Notes: a model not told the origin generated them from the letters alone. A DNA stretch of 64,000 bases from Streptomyces paradoxus (GCF_014202475.1 NZ_JACHGV010000002.1:705102-769101), one strand, 5' to 3'. Positions 25,966 through 34,751 are shown, counted from the first letter of the stretch. A program made the numbers and translations.

Positions 25966-27475
25966 GGGAGGCCTCCTTGTCCGTGCTGGGGTTGCTTACT
26001 GCGAGCGCCATGACGGCGTCCTGGGTCGCCTCATCGGCGGAGAGTTCACCGGCGATCCGGCCCTGGGCCATCACCAGCACCCGGTCGCTCATGCCGAGCA
26101 CCTCGGGCAGGTCGCTGGAGATCATCAGGACGGCCGCGCCGGCGGCGGTGAGTTCGTTGACGAGCTGGTAGATCTCGACCTTGGCGCCGACGTCGATGCC
26201 GCGCGTCGGCTCGTCGAGGATCAGTACCTTGGTGTCGGCGAGCAGCCACTTGCCGATGACGACCTTCTGCTGGTTGCCGCCGGAGAGGGTGCGCACGTGC
26301 TGGCCGAGGCCCGCCATCCGCACGCCGAGCTGCCCCGCTATCCGCCCGGCGGCCTCGCGCTGGCCCTTGAGGTCGACGAGCCCGCCGCGCGTGGCCGACC
26401 GCAGCGTCACCAGGCCGAGGTTCTCCTCGACCGAGGCGTCCAGCACCAGGCCCTGGCCCTTGCGATCCTCGGGGACGAGCCCGATACCGGCGGTCATCGC
26501 CGCGTTGACGTCGTACTTGGCGACCGGGGCGCCGGAGACCTTCACCGTGCCCTTGTCGTACGAGTCGGCCCCGAACACCGCTCGGACGACTTCCGTACGG
26601 CCGGCGCCGACCAGTCCGGCGATGCCGACGACCTCACCGGCGTGCACCTCGAAGCTCACGTCGTGGAAGACGCCGTCCCGGGTGAGTTGCTCGACGGTGA
26701 GCAACGCGGCGCCCCGGTCGGCGCGTTCACGCGGATACTGCTGCTCGATGGAGCGCCCGACCATGAGCCGTACGAGCTCGTCCTCGGGCGTGGTGGCGGG
26801 GACCTGGCCGACGCTCTTGCCGTCCCGGATGACCGTCACCCGATCGCCGAGCGCGGCGATCTCCTCCAGGTGGTGGGTGATGAAGACGATCCCGACGCCG
26901 TCCTCGCGCAGCGTGCGCACGATCGCGAAGAGCTTGTCGACCTCCTCGGAGGTGAGCACGGCGGTCGGCTCGTCCATGATCAGCACGCGGGCGTCCAGGC
27001 TGAGCGCCTTGGCGATCTCGACCATCTGCAGGCGCGCGATGCCGAGTTCACGGACCCGGGCGCGGGGGGACACGCTCACGCCGACCCGCTTCAGCAGGAC
27101 CTCGGCGTCGGCCTCCATCTTCTTCCGGTCGATCATTCCGAGCCGGCGGGGCTGGCGCCCCAGGAAGATGTTCTCGGCGACCGTCAGATCCGGTACCAGG
27201 TTGAACTCCTGGTAGATGGTGGCGATCCCGAGCCGCTCGGAGTCCTGCGCCCCCTGGATGCGGGTCTCCTCGCCGCCGACCAGGATCCGCCCGGCGTCGG
27301 GGGTGTAGGCGCCGGAGAGCATTTTGATGAGGGTGCTCTTGCCGGCACCGTTCTCACCGAGGAGTACGTGCACCTCGCCGCGGCGCAGGTCGAAGTCGAC
27401 GCCGTCCAGCGCGACCACGCCCGGGAAGGTCTTCCGTATGCCCTCGATGCGCAGCAACTCGTCCGCGTTGCTCAC
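25955..27475 (-). CDS. rbsA: Ribose ABC transporter ATP-binding protein (two NBDs)
   Basis: A 506-residue sugar-importer ATPase with two nucleotide-binding domains. The first has Walker [10 protein letters not shown] (near 38) and Walker B LIMDEPTA. The second has a degenerate Walker A (GLVGAGRTE) and Walker [10 protein letters not shown], the normal asymmetry of RbsA/AraG. The signature in NBD2 is LSGGNQQK. The start is GTG 27475 with AAAGGAG 6 bases upstream, and the GTG overlaps the regulator stop (GTGA). Confidence 0.95.
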   Translation of the reverse strand: MSNADELLRIEGIRKTFPGVVALDGVDFDLRRGEVHVLLGENGAGKSTLIKMLSGAYTPDAGRILVGGEETRIQGAQDSERLGIATIYQEFNLVPDLTVAENIFLGRQPRRLGMIDRKKMEADAEVLLKRVGVSVSPRARVRELGIARLQMVEIAKALSLDARVLIMDEPTAVLTSEEVDKLFAIVRTLREDGVGIVFITHHLEEIAALGDRVTVIRDGKSVGQVPATTPEDELVRLMVGRSIEQQYPRERADRGAALLTVEQLTRDGVFHDVSFEVHAGEVVGIAGLVGAGRTEVVRAVFGADSYDKGTVKVSGAPVAKYDVNAAMTAGIGLVPEDRKGQGLVLDASVEENLGLVTLRSATRGGLVDLKGQREAAGRIAGQLGVRMAGLGQHVRTLSGGNQQKVVIGKWLLADTKVLILDEPTRGIDVGAKVEIYQLVNELTAAGAAVLMISSDLPEVLGMSDRVLVMAQGRIAGELSADEATQDAVMALAVSNPSTDKEASRGH

Positions 27476-28491
27476 GTCGTGCTCCTTTGCACTGGGGTGG
27501 GGTTCTCGCCGCACGAGCGGCGTACGACGAGCCGGGCGGGGAGGGTCACGGACTGACCGGGCCGCCCCTCGATGCGGTCGACCAGGGCCCGTACGGCGGC
27601 CCGGCCCAGCTCGCCCGTGGGCTGGGCGATGGCGGTGACCGGCGGATCGGTGTGCACGAACCACCGGATGTCGTCGAACGCGGCCAGCGCGAGGTCGTCC
27701 GGTACGCGCAAGCCTCGCGCGCGGACGGCGTCCAGAGCCCCGAGCGCCATCAGGTTGTCGGCGGCGAAGACCACCTCGGGCGGTTCGGCCAGGTCGAGGA
27801 AGCCCTCGGTGACCAGCCGGCCGCTTTCGGCCTGGAAGTCGCCCTGCCCTATGTAGGCGTCGGGCAAGTCGAGCCCGTACGCGCCGAGCGCCTCGCGGAA
27901 GGCCTCCACACGCTCGCGGCCGGTCGTGGTCGCCGCCGGGCCGGCGATGATGGCGAGCCTGCGGTGCCCGAGCCCGTGCAGATGCGCCACCAGGTCCCGC
28001 ACGGCGGCCCGCCCGTCGGACCGGACGACCGGCACGTCCACGCCCGGGATCCACCGGTCCACGAAGACCATGGGCGTCCCGGCCCGCGCGGCGTCCAGCA
28101 TCAGCGGCGAGCCGCCGTCCGTCGGGGAGACGAGCAGCCCGTCGATCCGCCGGTCCAGCAGGGTGCGGACGTGGTGGTCCTGGAGATCCGGCCGCTCGTC
28201 GGCGTTGCCGATGATGACGCTGTAGCCGAGCGCGCGGGCCTCCTCCTCGACGGAGCGGGCCAGTTCGGTGAAGTACGGGTTCATCACGTCGCTGATGACC
28301 AGGCCGAGGGTGTGGGTCTGGTCGGTGCGCAGGGAGCGGGCGACGGCGTTCGGGCGGTAGCCCAGGGTCTCGACGGCGGCCAGCACGCGGGTGCGTGCGT
28401 CGGCGCTGACCGACGGGTGGTCGTTCAGGACGCGCGAGACCGTGGCGACGGAGACGCCGGCCTCGGCAGCGACGTCCTTGATGCTGGCCAC
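27472..28491 (-). CDS. LacI-family repressor of the ribose operon
   Basis: A 339-residue regulator. The N-terminal HTH reads ASIKDVAAEAGVSVATVSRVLNDHPSVS, then the hinge GYRPNAVARSLR, then a periplasmic-binding-like effector domain. The GTG at 28491 follows AAGGAGG by 9-10 bases. It is the first gene of the operon, coupled to rbsA, so it regulates itself. Two operators lie 51-90 bases upstream. Ribose, or ribose-5-phosphate, is the expected inducer. Confidence 0.92.
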   Translation of the reverse strand: MASIKDVAAEAGVSVATVSRVLNDHPSVSADARTRVLAAVETLGYRPNAVARSLRTDQTHTLGLVISDVMNPYFTELARSVEEEARALGYSVIIGNADERPDLQDHHVRTLLDRRIDGLLVSPTDGGSPLMLDAARAGTPMVFVDRWIPGVDVPVVRSDGRAAVRDLVAHLHGLGHRRLAIIAGPAATTTGRERVEAFREALGAYGLDLPDAYIGQGDFQAESGRLVTEGFLDLAEPPEVVFAADNLMALGALDAVRARGLRVPDDLALAAFDDIRWFVHTDPPVTAIAQPTGELGRAAVRALVDRIEGRPGQSVTLPARLVVRRSCGENPTPVQRSTT

Positions 28492-28541
28492 CGCCGCTCC
28501 ACCTCCTTGTGGATCAGTCGGGGAGCACGGGTAAGTGCTCG

Positions 28542-28581
28542 TGGAATCGATTACATCGACGGGAGCATGGAATCGATTACA
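28542..28581. promoter_or_regulatory. Twin LacI-family operators of the ribose operon
   Basis: TGGAATCGATTACA occurs at 28542-28555 and identically at 28568-28581. Each is a near-perfect palindrome around TCGA with the TGxAAxCGxTTxCA pattern of LacI proteins. The copies are 26 bp apart, about 2.5 helical turns, so two dimers would bind on nearly opposite faces. Confidence 0.85.
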
Positions 28582-28718
28582 CGCATTCGAATCAAGCCCC
28601 TGGCGGTACCTCTTGACCGGATCGTGATGTCGCGGGGCGCGGCCCGGCGGGCCAGGCTGGAGGTACGGGGGTTGCACGAGGGGCGTAAGAGGCCCTGGCG
28701 GGCCGGAGCGGAGGAACC

Positions 28719-29084
28719 ATGACGGCGGCGACCCGGAACGACGTACCCGTCGCCCTCGAAGGCGATGGCGTGGAACTGCGCATGATGCCGATCGGCGGCG
28801 GCATGTCGGTGGGCTACATCACCCTCCCTCAGGGCACGGACATGGGCCCGGCCCTCAAGGGCCTGCCCGACGACGCCTGCCAGTGCCCGCACTGGGGCTA
28901 CCTGCTCAAGGGCCGGATCAGGATGCGCACCGCCGCGGGCGAGGAGGAGTACGAGGCGGGGCAGGCGTACTACTGGGGCCCCGGCCATGTGCCGGTGGCG
29001 CTGGAGGACAGCGAGCTGGTGGAGTTCTCGCCGAGCGAGGACTTCCAGCAGGTGATCGACCACGTGGTGGCGCAGGCCGGGTGA
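28719..29084 (+). CDS. Small cupin-fold protein
   Basis: A 121-residue single-domain protein with cupin features: CPHWGYLLKGRIRMRTAAGEEEYEAGQAYYWGPGHVP (about 55-92) matches the two conserved cupin motifs, with His and Glu as possible metal ligands. The Cys-x-Cys-Pro-His near 53-57 is notable. GGAACC precedes the ATG. It could be a small sugar isomerase, dioxygenase-like enzyme or ligand sensor; no neighbour decides. Confidence 0.75.
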   Translation: MTAATRNDVPVALEGDGVELRMMPIGGGMSVGYITLPQGTDMGPALKGLPDDACQCPHWGYLLKGRIRMRTAAGEEEYEAGQAYYWGPGHVPVALEDSELVEFSPSEDFQQVIDHVVAQAG

Positions 29085-29100
29085 GCCGGAGCTTTGCCGC

Positions 29101-29303
29101 GCCGGGCCGGCGCCGGTGGGTTCGCCGGACCGGTCCGCCGGGTCCGCGCCCGACGGGTTCCGCCGGACCGGTGTTCCATCGGCCTCGCGCCGACCAGTCC
29201 CCCGCCCCCGGACCGGTGATCCCGCCGGCCCCACGCCGACCAGCCCCGCCGGACCTGTGATTCACCGGCCCCGCGCCGATGAGTTTCGCCGGTGCGGGCG
29301 GTC
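29101..29303. repeat. Degenerate tandem repeat, about five 40-bp units
   Basis: The gap between the cupin and DHFR-like genes is filled by imperfect copies of a 40-bp unit starting at about 29101, 29141, 29181, 29227 and 29267. The unit is close to GGCCCCGCGCCGACCAG followed by CCCGCCGGACCGGTGATTCACC. Copy 3 is 46 bp and the last is shortened. The DHFR-like ribosome site follows directly. There are no unique spacers, so this is not a CRISPR. Confidence 0.65.
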
Positions 29304-29332
29304 TCTCTTGTATCGATCACAGGAGGAGCGCC

Positions 29333-29980
29333 GTGACCCAGCTGCTGCGCGTACAGAACTTCAACGTCTCGAGTGACGGATTCGGTGCCGGTGAGGGCCA
29401 GAGCCTGGAGCGGCCGTTCGGCCACGCCGACCCGGGGACGATGTTCTCCTGGGCCGGCGCGACCGCGAGCTGGCCGAACCGCACCGACCCGGGCGGGAGC
29501 CGGGGCCTCGACGACTACCTGGTGCGCGACTTCCACAACAACATCGGCGCCGAGATCATGGGCCGCAACAAGTTCAGTCCGCAGCGCGGCCCGTGGCAGG
29601 ACCACGAGTGGCAGGGCTGGTGGGGCGACGAGCCCCCGTTCCACACACCGGTGTTCGTCATGACCCACCACGAGCGCCCTTCGTTCACCCTCTCCGACAC
29701 CACGTTCCACTTCGTCGGCGGGGATCCGGCCGAGGTCCTCGCCCAGGCGCGCAAGGCGGCCGGGGGCAAGGACGTCCGGCTCGGCGGCGGGGCGATGACC
29801 GTCCGGGAGTTCCTGGACGCCGACCTGGTGGACACGCTGCACGTGGCGGTCTCGCCCGGCGTGGTGCTCGGGTCCGGCTCACGGCTGTGGGAGTCGCCGG
29901 AGGAACTGCTCGACCGCTTCCACTGCGATGTGGTGCCGAGCCCGAGCGGGGTCGTGCATCACCTGTTCTGGCGCAAGTGA
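29333..29980 (+). CDS. Dihydrofolate reductase-family (RibD C-terminal-like) protein
   Basis: A 215-residue protein of the YyaP/RibD-C fold. VQNFNVSSDGFGAGEGQS is the N-terminal strand and loop, EIMGRNKFSP the second region, FVMTHHERP the strand before the NADPH site, and LGGGAMTVREFLDADLVDTLHVAVSP the C-terminal core. It is predicted to bind NADPH; the substrate is unknown and need not be a folate. The start is GTG 29333 behind AGGAGG. It is convergent with the next gene, 7 bases apart. Confidence 0.85.
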   Translation: MTQLLRVQNFNVSSDGFGAGEGQSLERPFGHADPGTMFSWAGATASWPNRTDPGGSRGLDDYLVRDFHNNIGAEIMGRNKFSPQRGPWQDHEWQGWWGDEPPFHTPVFVMTHHERPSFTLSDTTFHFVGGDPAEVLAQARKAAGGKDVRLGGGAMTVREFLDADLVDTLHVAVSPGVVLGSGSRLWESPEELLDRFHCDVVPSPSGVVHHLFWRK

Positions 29981-29987
29981 CGGCAGG

Positions 29988-30788
29988 TCAGGCCCCCTTG
30001 CCCCAGTCCAGCCGGTCGGCGAGCCCGGCGGCGGTGAAGGCGGCTTCCAGTGCGTCGCCGCCTTCGGTGAAGTGGGCCCAGCTGTCGTAGTGGACGGGGA
30101 CGACGCGACGGGCACCGAGGATCCGGGTGGCCTCCGCGGCCATGGCGCTGTCCAGGACGATGACCTGGTTGTCGAAGAGGACGGGGAAGCGGGGCGCGCC
30201 GGCGAAGAGCACGGCGGTGTCGACGGGGGCGAAGCGGCCGGCGATCTCACGGACCGCGTCGAGTGAGGCGTTGTCGCCGCTGACGTAGACGGTGGGCAGG
30301 TCCTCGCCGGTCAGGACGAAGCCGACGACCTGGCCGGTGAACGGCTCGACCTGCTCGCGGGAGCCGGGGCCGTGCAGGGCGGGGACGCCGGTCACGGTGA
30401 CCGTGCCGCCGCCGGGCCGGTCCACTTCGACGGACTCCCAGTCGGCCAGGCCCCTGACCTTGTCGCCCAGGCTCTCGCGCAAGCGCTCACCTCCGCCGGG
30501 CGTGGTCAGGGTCAGGGGTATGCCGGGGAGCAGGGCCCGGCCGGAGGTGTCGAGGTTGTCGGGGTGCTCGTCGTGGGAGAGCAGGACCACGTCGACGCGG
30601 CCGAGGTCGGCGGGGCTGCCGGCGGCGGGCGCGGTCTTGGTCAGGAGCGCACCCCCGGGGCGGCCGTAGTCGCCGGGGGCGTCGAAGGTCGGGTCGGTCA
30701 GGAAGCGCAGGCCGCCGTACGCGAAGACGGCGGTCGGGCCGCCGAGGACACGGACGGGGAAGTCGGTCGTCGCAGGCAGGGAAGACAT
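29988..30788 (-). CDS. Metallo-beta-lactamase-fold hydrolase (UlaG-like)
   Basis: A 266-residue MBL-fold protein. The metal motif reads LLSHDEHPDNLD (H72, D73, E74, H75, D77, N78). Relatives usually have His where E74 stands, so one canonical ligand is altered. Further typical segments are FLTDPTFD, GVPALHGPG, VSGDNASLDAV and VPVHYDSWAHF, the last with a conserved His. The start is ATG 30788; 43 upstream in-frame codons would cross the operator and are rejected. It is divergent from a CGNR-type regulator with shared half-sites. Substrate unknown. Confidence 0.85.
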   Translation of the reverse strand: MSSLPATTDFPVRVLGGPTAVFAYGGLRFLTDPTFDAPGDYGRPGGALLTKTAPAAGSPADLGRVDVVLLSHDEHPDNLDTSGRALLPGIPLTLTTPGGGERLRESLGDKVRGLADWESVEVDRPGGGTVTVTGVPALHGPGSREQVEPFTGQVVGFVLTGEDLPTVYVSGDNASLDAVREIAGRFAPVDTAVLFAGAPRFPVLFDNQVIVLDSAMAAEATRILGARRVVPVHYDSWAHFTEGGDALEAAFTAAGLADRLDWGKGA

Positions 30789-30795
30789 GCAGCAC

Positions 30796-30847
30796 CTCAC
30801 GGATAGACGCAATCGAACCGTGAGATGACCGTAGCCGCTTCTCACGG
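30796..30847. promoter_or_regulatory. Three half-sites between MBL-fold and CGNR genes
   Basis: CTCACGG (30796-30802), its reverse complement CCGTGAG (30818-30824) and CTCACGG again (30841-30847) are regularly spaced, 22-23 bp apart, about two helical turns. The forward copies extend to CTCACGGATA. They lie directly upstream of both starts, so a dimeric regulator, most likely the CGNR protein, would control both. Confidence 0.65.
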
Positions 30848-30865
30848 ATACAGGCAAGCCGTACC

Positions 30866-31468
30866 ATGAGAAGCATGGAGGAGCCCGTGACCGAACAGCC
30901 CGCCCCGCCGCCCGCACAGGGCGAGGAGGAGCACCCCTCCCTGGCCCTCGCCAACACCGCGATCGCCCTGCCGGGCGGGCGCACGCTGGACCTCCTGGGC
31001 ACCCCCGCCCAGACGAACCACTGGCTGACCCAGCGCGGCCTCGCCCCGGTCGACGCCGGCATGCGGGAGATGTGCGCGGCCCAACTGAGGTCGCTGCGCG
31101 AACAGATCAGGTCGCTGTTCGCCGCCCGCGCCGACGGCGTGCCCGCCCTGCCCACGGCGGTGACGGCCGTCAACGACGCGATGACCAGGGTTCCGACGGC
31201 CCCGCTGCTGCGGTGGGACGACAAGACCGGCCCCTACCGGACCGCCCCCCACCCCACCACCGCGATCGTCGACCTCGCGCTGGCGACCCTCGCCGCCGAC
31301 GCCGCCGACCTGCTCACCTCCCCCGCGGCCGAGCGCCTCACCGCCTGTGGCTCACCCCCCTGCAACCGCTACCTGCTCCGCCACGGCCGCCGCCACTGGT
31401 GCTCCACCCGCTGCGGCGACCGAGCCCGCGCGGCCCGCGCGTACGCCCGCCGCACCGAGCAGCGCTGA
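30866..31468 (+). CDS. CGNR zinc-finger (ABATE domain) regulator
   Basis: A 200-residue protein with an N-terminal stress-induced ABATE-type domain (LALANTAIALPGGRTLDLL onward) and a C-terminal zinc finger LTACGSPPCNRYLLRH then HWCSTRCGDRARAARAYARR. The CGNR signature reads CGDR here. The family is thought to bind DNA. It is divergent from the MBL-fold gene. Start choice is uncertain: ATG 30866, ATG 30875 or a GTG at 30887 with GGAGGAG close behind. Confidence 0.82.
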   Translation: MRSMEEPVTEQPAPPPAQGEEEHPSLALANTAIALPGGRTLDLLGTPAQTNHWLTQRGLAPVDAGMREMCAAQLRSLREQIRSLFAARADGVPALPTAVTAVNDAMTRVPTAPLLRWDDKTGPYRTAPHPTTAIVDLALATLAADAADLLTSPAAERLTACGSPPCNRYLLRHGRRHWCSTRCGDRARAARAYARRTEQR

Positions 31469-31606
31469 CTCGGGACGCCGCCGAACCCTCGACGGGCCTG
31501 CGCAGCCCAGAACTTCGGCCCCGGTGGCCTACGTGGAGGGCTGCCGGACAGGCAACTTGATGGACCACCGGCTCTGGTGATTGCCTGTCAGATCGCTTAC
31601 GCGGGG

Positions 31607-32002
31607 TCAGGCAGGCTGCGTGAGGCCCAGGGGCGGGTAGCTCTCGCCGCCCACGCGTTCGGCCGCCTCGATGTAGTCGGCGAGCGCGTCCCGGGACTGG
31701 GCGAGGCTCGCCAGCTGGTCGTCCAGCCGCCGCAGCCGTGACCGCATCGCGGCCAGCAACTCGGGGCATCCGACCAGCGTCGGCGCCTCCCCCGTCGCAC
31801 AGGGCAGCAGGTACGCGATGTCCTCCGAGGACAGGCCCGCGCCGAGCAGGTGGCGGATCTGCCTCACCCGCAGCAGGGCGCCCTCGTCGTACTCGCGGTA
31901 GCCGTTCGCTCCGCGGGCCGGCTCCAGCAGGCCCTGCGACTCGTAGTAACGCAGCTGATGGGCGTTGACGCCCGTCCGCCGGCTCAGTTCCCCGATCCGC
32001 AT
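31607..32002 (-). CDS. MerR-family transcriptional regulator
   Basis: A 131-residue regulator. The N-terminal HTH and wing MRIGELSRRTGVNAHQLRYYESQGLLEPARGANGYREY are standard. A long dimerisation helix follows, and two Cys (LLPCATGEAP, VGCPELL) sit in the effector region, so redox or metal sensing is possible. The ATG at 32002 follows GAGG by 6 bases. It is divergent from the imine-reductase-like gene with only 50 bases between them, so they share a MerR-type promoter. Confidence 0.9.
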   Translation of the reverse strand: MRIGELSRRTGVNAHQLRYYESQGLLEPARGANGYREYDEGALLRVRQIRHLLGAGLSSEDIAYLLPCATGEAPTLVGCPELLAAMRSRLRRLDDQLASLAQSRDALADYIEAAERVGGESYPPLGLTQPA

Positions 32003-32014
32003 CGACAACCTCGC

Positions 32015-32046
32015 TTGACCTTCACACCGGTATCAACGTTGACGAT
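32015..32046 (+). promoter_or_regulatory. MerR-type stretched promoter, possibly leaderless
   Basis: TTGACC (32015-32020) and GACGAT (32041-32046) are separated by 20 bases, the over-long spacer typical of MerR-activated promoters, with CTTCACACCGGTATC between them. Transcription would begin at about the ATG at 32053. No ribosome site precedes that ATG, which fits a leaderless mRNA. Confidence 0.5.
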
Positions 32047-32052
32047 GCTGCC

Positions 32053-32937
32053 ATGGACGAAAACACCCCAACACCCGTGACAGTCATCGGACTCGGCCTG
32101 ATGGGCCAGGCACTCGCCGGGGCGTTCCTGAGGGCCGGGCACCCCACGACCGTGTGGAACCGTACGGCCGGCAAGGCCGGCCGGCTGGTGGCCGAGGGCG
32201 CGCGATCGGCCCCGACCGTCGCCGACGCGATCGAGCCCGGCCGTCTGACGGTCGTCTGTGTCACCGACTACCGAGCCGTGCGCGAGGCACTCGGCGCAGC
32301 CGATGTCCAGCTGGACGGCACGACGCTGATCAACCTGACCTCGGGCGACTCGGGCCAGGCCCGGGAGACCGCCCGGTGGGCGCAAGCGCGCGGCGCCCGC
32401 TACCTGGACGGCGCCATCATGGCCATCCCGTCGACCATCGGTACCTCTGACGCGGTGATCCTGCAGAGCGGGACGCGCTCGGACTTCGACGCGCACGAGC
32501 CGGCACTCGGCGCGCTCGGCACCGTCACCTACCTCGGTGCGGACCACGGCCTGGCGTCGCTGTACGACGCGGCCGGACTGGTCATGATGTGGAGCGTGCT
32601 CAACGCCTGGCTCCAGGGCACGGCCCTGCTCAGGACGGCGGGGGTCGACGCCGGGACGTACGCGCCGTTCGCGCGGCACATCGCCGCCGGTGTCGCCGAC
32701 TGGCTGCCGGGGTACGCCGAGCAGATCGACCGGGCTTCGTTCCCGGCCGAGGTGTCGGCGCTGGAGACCGACGCGCGGGCGATGGCGCATCTGATCGAGG
32801 AGAGCGAGGCGGTGGGGGTCAACGCCGAGCTGCCGAGGCTGATCAAGGCGATGGCCGATCGTGCGATCGCCGCAGGGCACGGGAAGGAGCAGTACCCGGT
32901 GCTGATCGAGGAGTTCGGCAGGCCCGGCGCCCACTGA
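32053..32937 (+). CDS. Imine-reductase-like NADPH-dependent dehydrogenase
   Basis: A 294-residue beta-hydroxyacid-dehydrogenase superfamily protein. The Rossmann motif is GLGLMG (13-18) and the NADPH clamp is WNRT (35-38). NLTSG (94-98) replaces the Lys-containing catalytic region of true hydroxyacid dehydrogenases, and D172 (LYDAAGL) falls where imine reductases have their Asp or Tyr. The C-terminal ESEAVGVNAELPRLIKAMADRA matches the IRED family. It should reduce a cyclic imine or related C=N bond with NADPH; the natural substrate is unknown. It is divergent from a MerR regulator. Confidence 0.82.
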   Translation: MDENTPTPVTVIGLGLMGQALAGAFLRAGHPTTVWNRTAGKAGRLVAEGARSAPTVADAIEPGRLTVVCVTDYRAVREALGAADVQLDGTTLINLTSGDSGQARETARWAQARGARYLDGAIMAIPSTIGTSDAVILQSGTRSDFDAHEPALGALGTVTYLGADHGLASLYDAAGLVMMWSVLNAWLQGTALLRTAGVDAGTYAPFARHIAAGVADWLPGYAEQIDRASFPAEVSALETDARAMAHLIEESEAVGVNAELPRLIKAMADRAIAAGHGKEQYPVLIEEFGRPGAH

Positions 32938-32951
32938 CCCGGGCCTGTGCC

Positions 32952-33755
32952 TTACGCCGACTCGTTCAGCAGCCTGCTCAAGTGCTCATGCCCCGGCCCC
33001 AGAAGGTCGGGCAGGGGCGCGGCCTCCTCGTACCAGCGCTTCTCGTACTCCCAGCAGAGCCAGCCGTCCCAGCCGTGGCGGGAGAGGACCTCGACGCACT
33101 CGGCCAGCGGGAGGACGCCCGCGCCGAGGGGCAGGGGGGTCGTGTCGTCGGGGGAGGCGATGTCCTTGACCTGGACGTAGCCGAGGTGGGGGGAGAGCGC
33201 CGCGTAGGTCTCGGAGGGCTGCTCGCCGCCCAGCCAGGTGTGCATCACGTCCCAGAGGGCGCCGACCTGGCGGTGGCCGACGAGGCCGAGGATCCGCATC
33301 GCGTCGGCGGCGGTGCGGTGCGAGTCGTGGGTTTCGAGGAGGATGCGTACGCCCAGGTCATTGGCGTGCTCGGCGGCCGTGCCCAGGCGGCGGGCGGCCG
33401 TCGCGTCGGCCTCTTCGGGGGTCTGCACGTCGAGGTCGCCGCCGGGGAAGACCCGGACATACGGGGCGCCCAGGTCGTGGGCCAGGTCGACGAGGGCGCG
33501 GATCTCGGCCAGGACGGGCTCGTCGTCGCCCGGCGCGGCGACCTGTGCGTAGCCCGCCAGGCCCAGGAGCTCTACGCCCGCTCCCTTGAACTGGGCCGCG
33601 ACGTCCGCCCGTTCGGCGGGGCCGAGGCCGGTGTGGACCGGTTCCTCGGGGTGGGTGCGCAGTTCCACGCCGTGATAGCCGTGGGCGGTCGCGAGCCGCA
33701 GGACGTCGGGCAGGGGCAGGCCGGGGACACCGAGGGTGGAGAACGCCAGCTTCAT
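32952..33755 (-). CDS. Sugar phosphate isomerase/epimerase-like TIM barrel
   Basis: A 267-residue xylose-isomerase-like barrel. Predicted metal and catalytic residues are in LLETHDSH (Glu near 147), LWDVMH (Asp), YVQVKD (Lys/Asp) and LCWEYEKRW (Glu). The N-terminal KLAFSTLGVPGLPLPDVL and YHGVELR are family-typical. It is convergent with the imine-reductase-like gene (14 bases). The ribosome site is weak. It could isomerise a ketose; there is no operon partner to say which. Confidence 0.82.
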   Translation of the reverse strand: MKLAFSTLGVPGLPLPDVLRLATAHGYHGVELRTHPEEPVHTGLGPAERADVAAQFKGAGVELLGLAGYAQVAAPGDDEPVLAEIRALVDLAHDLGAPYVRVFPGGDLDVQTPEEADATAARRLGTAAEHANDLGVRILLETHDSHRTAADAMRILGLVGHRQVGALWDVMHTWLGGEQPSETYAALSPHLGYVQVKDIASPDDTTPLPLGAGVLPLAECVEVLSRHGWDGWLCWEYEKRWYEEAAPLPDLLGPGHEHLSRLLNESA

Positions 33756-33799
33756 GTTGACGGACCCTACCCGGCACCCCCGCCGGCGACTCTCCTTCG

Positions 33800-34732
33800 T
33801 CACCCGGGTGTTGCGTGAAGATCCAGCCGCCAGTCCTGGCCGGTCAGGTCCTTGCCGAAGGAGTGGTGCGGTTTCTCGGCGACCAGCACGAAACCGTGGC
33901 GCCGGTAGATGCGGCGGGCCGCGGCGAGGACGTCGTTCGTCCACAGGACGACCTCGCGGTAACCGGCCTCGCGCGCGAAGCCGACGAGCGTCCCGACCAG
34001 GCGGTCGCCGATGCCGAGGCCGCGCGCGTCCGGCTCGACGAGCAGGAGCCGCAGCCGTGCGGCGCCCGGCGTGTCGTCCCGCACGCACATCACGCAGCCC
34101 ACCGGCCGGCCGTCCAGCTCGGCGATCCAGGTCCGCTCCCGACGCGGGTCGTGGTCCTCGGCGTAGTCGGCGACGATCCTCGCGACCAGCCCCTCGTAGT
34201 CGGCGTCGAAGCCGTACTCGGCCGCGTACAGCGCGGCGTTGCGCTGCACGATCCAGCCGAGGTCGCCGGGGGCCGGCTCGCGCAGTTCGACGTCCTCGGG
34301 CCGCGGGGTCCGGGCGTCGCCGAGGATCGTGCGGACGGTCCGCAGGGCCTGAGCCAGCCGCGGCCGGTCCTCGGCCCGGACCGTGTCCAGCATGGCCCCG
34401 ACCGACTGCCGCGCCCGTTCGTCGAGCAGCGCGGCGGCCTCGCGGCCGGGCGTGGTGAGCGTGACGCTGCGGCGGCGCGGGTCCGTCTCGGACGGGCCGC
34501 GCTCGATCAGCCCGTCCTCCTCGAACTTGTTCAGGATGCGGGTCAGGTACCCGGCGTCCAGGTGTAGCTGGGCCCGCAGGTCGGCGGCGTCCGTGCGGGG
34601 CGCGTGCGCCAGCTCGTAGAGGACGCGGGACTCGGTGAGGGTGTAGGGGGCGTAGAGGCGGCGGCCGTAGTCGAGGGCGCCGATGACGTTCGTGTAGAAG
34701 CGGTTGAAGGAGCGGATGTCCTGGACGGTCAT
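33800..34732 (-). CDS. MarR-GNAT fusion: regulator with N-acetyltransferase domain
   Basis: A 310-residue two-domain protein. Residues about 1-145 are a MarR winged helix (SRVLYELAHAP, LHLDAGYLTRILNKFEEDGLIER, wing DPRRRSVTLT). Residues about 150-305 are a GNAT domain with the acetyl-CoA loop VEPDARGLGIGDRLVG and the motif EVVLWTNDVLAAARRIYRRHGF. Such fusions are known in actinomycetes and may use acetyl-CoA or an acetylatable metabolite as signal. A TGACTcAGTCA palindrome lies 20 bases upstream, fitting self-repression. Confidence 0.9.
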   Translation of the reverse strand: MTVQDIRSFNRFYTNVIGALDYGRRLYAPYTLTESRVLYELAHAPRTDAADLRAQLHLDAGYLTRILNKFEEDGLIERGPSETDPRRRSVTLTTPGREAAALLDERARQSVGAMLDTVRAEDRPRLAQALRTVRTILGDARTPRPEDVELREPAPGDLGWIVQRNAALYAAEYGFDADYEGLVARIVADYAEDHDPRRERTWIAELDGRPVGCVMCVRDDTPGAARLRLLLVEPDARGLGIGDRLVGTLVGFAREAGYREVVLWTNDVLAAARRIYRRHGFVLVAEKPHHSFGKDLTGQDWRLDLHATPG

Positions 34733-34751
34733 GATCCCGACCCCCGATATT

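Noticed and set aside
29101..29303. CRISPR-like repeat array
   Set aside because: The units are directly adjacent and degenerate, without unique spacers, and no cas genes are present.
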